A stretch of 64,000 bases of DNA. It comes from Amborella trichopoda. Lineage: Eukaryota; Streptophyta; Magnoliopsida; Amborellales; Amborellaceae. The notes under the pieces were generated by a model. It did no database searches and was not told where the DNA came from. It saw only the letters and a program-made list of their open reading frames with translations. Position 1 is the stretch's first letter. Every line of letters begins with the position of its first letter. Where the stretch lies: positions 1,468,977 to 1,532,976 of the forward strand of contig NW_006499897.1 in NCBI RefSeq assembly GCF_000471905.2. The letters run 5' to 3'. Shown here one piece after another: positions 57,655-64,000 of this stretch. The position numbers and the translations under genes are program-made.

Positions 57655-58429
57655 CAATTGCTCGGCTATGAATCCAAGCGACCTCTACTTCACTAATACC
57701 AAGCATTCCCCAAATTACCACCGTCCAAAAAGTTAAATTGAAGCAGGACGACCTTGCTTATGACAACCGGGTTGCCTGGTACAAATGGTAAGGCTCAAGG
57801 CAACGGGCAACCTTAGTCAAAATGTAACTAGGGTTACCAATGCACATTAGGTTTTGGGAACTGTTTGGGCCCAATTCCTCTCTAGGTTTTTGGTGCCCTT
57901 CAAGGCATGTACTAGAGTTAGATCTTAAATATGAACCATGGTTTTAATGGATCTTTAGACAGACTTTTTGGGTTGGGAAAAGGTTGGCCTAGGGACGTAG
58001 CAAATGGCTCAAATCTTGCAACGACATTGAAAAAAAAAAAAAAAGTTTTGCATCTCGTAACACATTATTTTTCAAGTGTTCATAAATGCGTCAAGTTACA
58101 TTATTTTTGGAGCTTCAAATTTCATTAAAGGTTTTCAGGTCATAATAAGGGTTTCAAGGGCCGGAATTATTTTTTCTAATGGGGTTTTAGGTACAGCTTT
58201 ACTTTTTATTATAAATCCTAGACATTATGCTACTTGTAACCTTCCGTGCTATAATTAGCAATTTTTGAGCTATCAAATAATCCACTAAAATTTTCTTTTA
58301 TTAGACCTAACCCAAATAATCCACTAAATTTCCCTTCTTTGAAAAAGATAGCCCCCTAGGCATCTAAGACCAAAGCACTATGGTGATAGCAAAAAAGAAA
58401 TGAGATAAGAAAAAAAAAGGGGAAATGCC
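57655..58429. other. Intergenic, no gene recognised
   Basis: It contains GGTTGCC/GGCAACC words at about 57770-57830 and a TTTTTGGTGCCCTTCAAGG segment near 57887 similar to one at about 30887. No coding region is supported. Confidence 0.4.
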
Positions 58430-59839
58430 CACTTGTTCTTGTCACCATGTTCTAATGGTGTCTTTTGGACTACTCTTTATGACCTTCCACAATAAGAACC
58501 AAGTTCCCTGATTTGTGCTCATTGGCATTGACATGTGTGATGCACAAATGCTACATGAGATGAGATGCATAGGACAGTCCAAAGTTTGTCTTGTGATTTT
58601 GAATGTATAGTGCACACTTAGGTTTTATGATTAGGATCCAAGTTGGATTTGGACTTCTTATTACAAAAATGATGCTTTAGTTAGGGATTAATAATGCTTT
58701 AATATAAGAGCCAAGCTTTAAGCATACCCGTTTAGATTCCAAAGTGTTATCCAATGAAAACTCAACACTTCATTGAGTTAAGCTGAAAGATTTTTTGCTC
58801 CCGTGGGAGTAAACCGTTTATTTACTTGACCCCAATCCCCATTGGTTTACCCCAATTTTTTTTTTTTTTGCTTATTTACTCCTTTTAGGTTAAAACCAAT
58901 CAAGAAAACTTTTAGGACCCTAAATTTTTGAGAATGTAACATCTTCAACCCATAGACTAACCGTGATTTTCTAAATTGAAATCTCTATTGGCTTGACAAA
59001 AATAATGTCGCAAAATTGAAAAGAGATTATCTAGTTTTTGAACGGTGGGATCAAAATGTTAGAGAACTCCAAAATTTACAGTTCAAAATAATCATCTACT
59101 GATTCTTTGGTGGTTCCCAAAATTTTAAATTAAAAAATCTTCTCAAGCAGTATTCTTTTTGAAAAAGTAAGTGCATAGTGATGAACCCATGAGTAAAAAT
59201 ACGTACTTTTTTTTTGGGTATATAAAAATAGGAAAAATATACAAAAAAGAATATTTACTTTTAGTACAAAGAAGTCAATTACTCATGTCCATTAGATTTT
59301 AAATCGGATGGTTGCAAGTATATCATTGACAACTCAAAGTTCAAAGTTTAAAATTTTGAACTTAGTGACACACTATAAACCATCAAATTTGACATGTAAT
59401 GGCTGTGATTGATTTTAACCTCTTTGTACTAGTGGTAAATGGTCTCATAATATACAATCCAATAAAAATATGGACTACAAGAGTGAAATAAGGGCATTCA
59501 TCTATAAAGTACTTCAGGAATATGTTCTAGGGGCTCCAATAATATAAGTTCAAGGGCATTTTGATAATCCTAAAAAGGTGGCCAATTTTTATTGTTATTA
59601 TCAATTTCTTAATTTTTATTCTTTGTTTTCATGGAAATTAAGTTCATGCCGTACGGATTTTGGTTGCAAGGCTTTTGTTGTTTCTCTATGATTCCATCCA
59701 ATGTATGTTTCCCAAGCCCACGTCCTAATCGTAGTGGTCTTCATCACACCGCACGAACTCACATTTTATAATCTCTCAAAGTACACCCCACAAAAACATG
59801 GGATAAGTCCCTTGATTGAAGCCTCCTATCAAGGCACAC

Positions 59840-59880
59840 ACATGCATTCACAACCCTAAAACCACAAAAAATAGGGAATT

Positions 59881-59917
<37 letters not shown>

Positions 59918-60240
59918 CTTAAACCCCCCTACAAATAACCCTTAAACCACAAAAAATAGGGAATCTACCTCCCCCCTCAAGCTTAAAACCCTTATAAATA
60001 GATCTCTCTCTATCTCCAGCTTAAAACCCTTATAAACATCTCTTTTTCTCTTTCCTGCTTAAATCTCCTTATAAATAGACCTTAAAACCAGAAAAATAGG
60101 GAATCTCTCTCTCTCTCTCTCTTCCCCTATCAAGCTTAAAACCCTTCTAAATAGATCTCTCTCTCTCCTGCTTAAATCCCCTATAAGTACACCCTCATGC
60201 ATTCACAAATTTAAAACCACAAAAATTTGAGAAACTCTCT
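59840..60240 (+). promoter_or_regulatory. Tandem array of TATA plus CT-tract promoter modules
   Basis: Repeated units combine CTTAAAACCC, a TATA word and a CT run, with ACCACAAAAAATAGGGAATC spacers. TATA words lie at 59993 (TATAAATA), 60031 (TATAAACA), 60070 (TATAAATA) and 60182 (TATAAGTA), with a decayed one near 60146 (CTAAATAG). The duplicated pseudogene promoter has a single TATA in the context of the 60182 one. The array may give multiple transcription start sites. Confidence 0.65.
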
Positions 60241-60437
60241 CCCCCCTTCTCAATTTGAGAATCTTTAACTCTCTCTCAATTTGAGAATCTCTCTCTCTCT
60301 CTCATCCTGTGTTATAAGAGTGGCCACCCCATATCTCTAACTATTTGACTATTGCTCCGAGTCTTTGGAACACTAGATTATTTGAAATCTGCCAACCCAC
60401 TGTAGTTGGTGTCATTGTACATACGTCTAATAGTAAT

Positions 60438-61808
60438 ATGATGCTAGATTATAGTTTCTTCCTCTTTCTTCTCTTCTTCTCATTTACTCAGCCATGCAAT
60501 GGCCTTGTCTTGGGGCTTACCCATTACAAAGACTCTCATGAGCCCATGGCAAGGCCACTAAGGCCATTTTCCACAACAGACTTGTCTGAGCCTGTGAGAG
60601 GATACAGGGATGGTTACCTATTTTCACTTAGTTTAGGGACCCCTCCACAGCTCATGCAAGTCTATATGGACACCGGGAGTGATCTAACATGGGTTCCCTG
60701 TGGAAATCTCTCTTTCGAGTGCATAAACTGCAAAGATAATCGGGGCGATAGGGTAATGGGTTCGTTCTCTCCTTCTCTCTCGTCTTCTTGCTCCCGTGAT
60801 GTATGTGATAGTCATTTCTGTGTGACCATTCATAGCTCCGACGATTCTTACGACCCATGTGCCATGACCGGTTGCTTCCTCGGCAGCATATTGAGAGGCA
60901 TGTGCTCTAGGCCTTGTCCTCCCTTCACTTACACTTACGGTGATGGCATTGTATTGGGAACCCTAACAAGGGACACCCTTATGGTCCATGGCAGTGACCA
61001 AAGTGTAACAAAGGATGTCCCTGACTTTTGCTTTGGTTGTGTGGCTTCAACTTATATGGAGCCCATTGGGATTGTAGGATTTGGTAAGGGTGCACTCTCA
61101 CTCCCCTCACAGTTAGGGTTCCTACATAAAGGCTTCTCCCATTGTTTCCTGAGCTTCAAGTTTTCAAATAAGCCCAACATCTCTACCCCTTTGATCATAG
61201 GGGACTCAGCCATTGCCTCTAGAGAAGAGGTACAATTCACACCGATGTTGAAGTGTCCCATGTACCCAAGCTTCTACTATGTAGGCCTAGAGGCCATTTT
61301 CATAGGAGGGGAAATATTGGAGGTGCCCCAAATCCTTAGAGAGATCAATTCTCAAGGAAACGGGGGCATGCTTGTAGATTCCGGCACGACATACACGCAC
61401 CTTCCTCAAGCCTTGTTCACAAAGTTCCTATCAGTTATGGGGTCCAAGATAACACACCCGAGATCGGTGGAGCATGAGAGGAAGACCGGATTCGGCCTAT
61501 GCTACCAAGTTCCTACAGCAGTGACAGAGAGCCTTCCTTCACTTTCATTTCGCTTTGTGAACAATGTGACTCTGACCTTGCCTGAGGAGAACTATTTCTA
61601 TGCCATGGCTCCCTCTAATGGAACTTACATTGTCAAGTGCTTGCTGGTGCAAGGAATGGAAGATGATTCCTATGGTCCTGCGGGAGTTCTTGGCAGCTTT
61701 CAACAACAAAATGTGGAGGTAGTGTATGACCTAAGTGATGAGAGAATTGGGTTTCATGCAAGAGATTGTGCTCTTTTGGCTATCTCACATGGGCTTTATA
61801 AGAAATGA
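60438..61808 (+). CDS. Aspartic protease, pepsin A1 family (nepenthesin-like, At4g16563-type)
   Basis: Probable secreted plant aspartic endopeptidase, single exon, 456 residues from the chosen start. Residues 1-22 form a signal peptide (MMLDYSFFLFLLFFSF core, then a small-residue cleavage region). The two catalytic aspartates are D78 (MDTGSDLTW) and D314 (VDSGTTY), with the flap Tyr in YTYGDG at about 167. Many Cys residues in the N-terminal half and a nepenthesin-type insert fit the family; no plant-specific saposin insert is present. Two adjacent ATGs (60438, 60441) head the signal peptide. The frame is open upstream to 60345, but those residues are not signal-like, and the paralogous pseudogene shows no conservation of them. 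It lies in a duplicated block with a broken sister at 9081-10417. The substrate is unknown. Confidence 0.9.
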   Translation: MMLDYSFFLFLLFFSFTQPCNGLVLGLTHYKDSHEPMARPLRPFSTTDLSEPVRGYRDGYLFSLSLGTPPQLMQVYMDTGSDLTWVPCGNLSFECINCKDNRGDRVMGSFSPSLSSSCSRDVCDSHFCVTIHSSDDSYDPCAMTGCFLGSILRGMCSRPCPPFTYTYGDGIVLGTLTRDTLMVHGSDQSVTKDVPDFCFGCVASTYMEPIGIVGFGKGALSLPSQLGFLHKGFSHCFLSFKFSNKPNISTPLIIGDSAIASREEVQFTPMLKCPMYPSFYYVGLEAIFIGGEILEVPQILREINSQGNGGMLVDSGTTYTHLPQALFTKFLSVMGSKITHPRSVEHERKTGFGLCYQVPTAVTESLPSLSFRFVNNVTLTLPEENYFYAMAPSNGTYIVKCLLVQGMEDDSYGPAGVLGSFQQQNVEVVYDLSDERIGFHARDCALLAISHGLYKK

Positions 61809-62055
61809 GAGAAGAATCTTAGCCTTTTTCTTTTGTTTGGGTACATCAGCTGGGATTCGATCCATGGGCCTTATGTTTCAGTGGCTCTTAACCCCAATAA
61901 TGTCATCCTTCAAATAACGGTACTGTGGTCATTTGGCTTGGGCCTCTTGCCTCAACTTGTGCTTTGTTTTCAATTGTTCTTGTACTTGAGTTTTATGATC
62001 TTCATGGTTTGTTTGGTAGATGTTGAGAACCTTTTCTTTTGAATAACTTTGTTTG

Positions 62056-63869
62056 GAAATGTTTTTATGTGATAGAGAAATAATGTCAAAAAATGTAATT
62101 GAAATTTTTCATTTTGTAAAGGCGTTAGGGTCGTGGTGGTAGCACCCCACATCCTAGTCCCTAGGTTGTTGTTTCTATTCCGATTGATACCACACCACTA
62201 ACACTTTCGAAAAACTAACTCCCAAACTATTTGAAATAATGGATAAGGCCTATCTTCCCCACTAAATTACCCAAGAAAAAAAAAATATATGTAGTGTCAA
62301 AAGGGCATTGTCCTTGTGAGTAGCATTGCATAGTTTTCCTACCTCTCTTTTTTCCTTTCTTTCAGTTTGCATGCCCAAGGTGAATCATAAGGTTTTGGAC
62401 AAACAAACATGGTATTAAGAGGCCGTTAAAATTTGAAAGATGTCGAGAACAACCCTATAAAACTATTTAAGGGACCTAGAAATCCTTTTTTGACATTAAT
62501 AAGCCGAAAATTTATGTAAAGAGAAGAAACATAGATCAAATTGCCCCGCTGTTCTAACCAGGAGCCAGGTACAACATAACAGTTTCTGGCTGGCTTGTTG
62601 CCATTGTAAAATGAAAGCATACATTGTCTATCAGGTTAATATAGAAGGTGTATATTGTAATCAATATATATGTGTGAAGGGTACATACAATATCTTGTAT
62701 TTTTATGGTTAGTCTGGATATAATATAGGTGTTTGTGATTTATTTCTATTATTGTTATATGTATTTGTTTATTTAAGACAAATTTGCATATTCATATTGA
62801 TTAATAGACACTATCTTTTTTCAGAAAAACCTGAGATTCTTCACAGGCATTTGGCAGTGGTAACAACATTTGTCCAAAGAAAAATGGTTTTGAAGAAAAA
62901 TAAAAGAGGAAAAGTGGGACTAAAAAGCAAACATTGGAAATAAATGAGAAAAAAGGAAAATAATGGAAAAAATCACCAGGATATATTTGGACAATGATTT
63001 GTTTTAATTGTTCAAAAAATGGTCTCTTTCACAAAATAATTACAGCTAGATTCTAAAATTTGAAAAGGCAACCCTTATTTACGCTATTTTCCATTTTCAA
63101 GTATTATATTGTTAATATGAACGAAGACCCAACATCCAGATTGTGAGGACACTTGTATGATGGTTTTTATTAGGGAAATCTACCTAAACACGTATAAGAG
63201 ATCAACTATTCAATATTTTACCCATATCTTTTGATTTAAATTTAAAATATGCATAAAAATACACATGACAATGAGTTGGAGCAATTGGAAAAAAGGTAAC
63301 CCGCTAATTTGTTAAAAACTTAGGTGTATTTTGATAAAAATTTTCGTTTTATTATGTTGATAAGTTGAACTCATTAGCCATATAATAGTCATTTCATGAA
63401 ACAATTGTTTTTAACCTTCTTTGGAGCAATCCCACCAAAGCCGTTTTATGTAGTCAGATAATGTTATTAATCACATCCCATAGACAAGAGTAGACTAGCC
63501 TCTAATTCTACTTAAAATAGCCCAAATTAACCTCCTTGGGCATGAAATGTACCACCCTCAAGTTAAGAAGGAATACAATTCAAACTAGGAAGAAAAGTTC
63601 TAAAATTTTTCTCAGTACAAAAGATATTATGTTGTTTATTTATAGATATTAGATGAACTTTCCTTTCACACGCAAACTCCTAATCTTATCCCAATTAATT
63701 ACCCAAGCATGCATTAACTACATTAACCAAACCTAATCTTTACCTTCCATCAGTTCGATAAAGATAAGATAGAGGAAATCTACTAATAGTACAAATCAGC
63801 GTTACATGGACACCGACACGGGTGTCGTATCTAATACCAGTATTGAGTATCTAGTAAGTTGGCCCAAAA
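62056..63869. other. 3' of the duplication, no gene recognised
   Basis: AT-rich. No family-level similarity was recognised in any frame, and the short frames near 62426-62620 and 62752-62943 lack support. Confidence 0.45.
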
Positions 63870-64000
63870 ACTCAGATGAAAAGAATGTTCATCTAAAATT
63901 CAAATGATTCGGATTTGTAAAAAAAAAAATTTAAAAATTCAAACACTCTCGGCCATCAGATCGGCCCAGATTCAATCTGGGCCATTAGGCTTATACTATT
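63870..64000. mobile_element. Partial MITE family C copy at the window edge
   Basis: TTCAAATGATTCGGATTTGT, a poly-A stretch and CGGCCCAGATTCAATCTGGG match the family C-like segments at about 48360-48570. The copy is cut by the end of the window. Confidence 0.55.

Larger units (their letters stand above)
58430..62055 (+). repeat. Right arm of an inverted segmental duplication
   Basis: Collinear with the minus strand of 8805-13495. Good landmarks are GCCCACTTGTTCTTG at the start, GATTAGGATCCAAGTTGGAT (58630), CCCAAGCCCACGTC (59710), the protease gene, and 3' flank words such as TTCTTTTGTTTGGGTAC and TTTTCTTTTGAATAACTTT. This arm carries the intact gene. The arms are about 48 kb apart and in opposite orientation. 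Confidence 0.85.

Noticed and set aside
57350..57721. Open frames rich in Asp/Pro/Leu on both strands
   Set aside because: They reflect repeated GGACC/GGTCC words of the hAT subterminal region.
60345..60437. Longer start for the intact aspartic protease at 60345
   Set aside because: The extra 31 residues would place the signal peptide internally and are not conserved in the sister copy; the ATG pair at 60438/60441 is preferred.

Overview
The window looks like nuclear DNA of a flowering plant. It has spliced genes with GT..AG introns, some of them several kilobases long, AT-rich intergenic DNA, plant-type gene families and many non-autonomous transposons. The species cannot be fixed from sequence alone; nothing suggests a grass. 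There is a 37-base N gap at 14231-14267 and isolated Ns at 14289 and 14342.

Layout. (1) 480-4856, minus: an apparently intact two-exon Argonaute gene of the AGO2/AGO3 type (DDD catalytic triad, 1001 codons), whose single intron carries three small transposons. (2) 4.9-9 kb: repeats and a 5'-truncated RTE-type LINE. (3) 8.8-13.5 kb: an aspartic protease pseudogene on the minus strand, which is one arm of an inverted segmental duplication. The other arm, at 58.4-62.1 kb, carries an intact plus-strand aspartic protease gene. (4) 13.6-15.3 kb: a hAT-like element with perfect 8-bp target duplications, filled with nested MITEs. (5) 22.4-23.8 kb: a single-exon F-box gene behind a tandemly duplicated promoter. 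(6) 26.1-37.9 kb, minus: a seven-exon Rab5-type (RABF2) GTPase gene that can be spliced completely by eye to 199 residues. Its large introns hold a hAT relic, an Au-like SINE and several tandem duplications. (7) 41.2-41.9 kb: an intronless PAP2 lipid phosphate phosphatase gene. (8) 46.5-47.1 kb: an F-box/FBD/LRR pseudogene fragment. (9) 52.9-55.4 kb: a 1.6-kb minisatellite, a fragment of a lysophospholipid acyltransferase (LPEAT-like) gene, and a putative Copia-type LTR whose primer-binding site overlaps the fragment's start codon. (10) 56.5-57.7 kb: a second hAT-like element with a nested MITE.

The five live-looking genes (AGO, F-box, Rab5, PAP2 phosphatase, aspartic protease) are functionally unrelated, as is usual for plant chromosomes. 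Much of the remaining structure comes from a few repeat families. Two related MITE families (called A and B here) share termini and make 9-bp target duplications, which points to Mutator-like mobilisation. A third family (C) has long terminal inverted repeats, a fourth (E) has ends around a GAGACCATT/GGTCACAAT motif, and hAT elements start with TAGGGGTG-like ends and make 8-bp duplications. Short tandem duplications recur at the genes, notably in the promoters of the F-box and the intact aspartic protease genes. Family labels A-E are local to this annotation.
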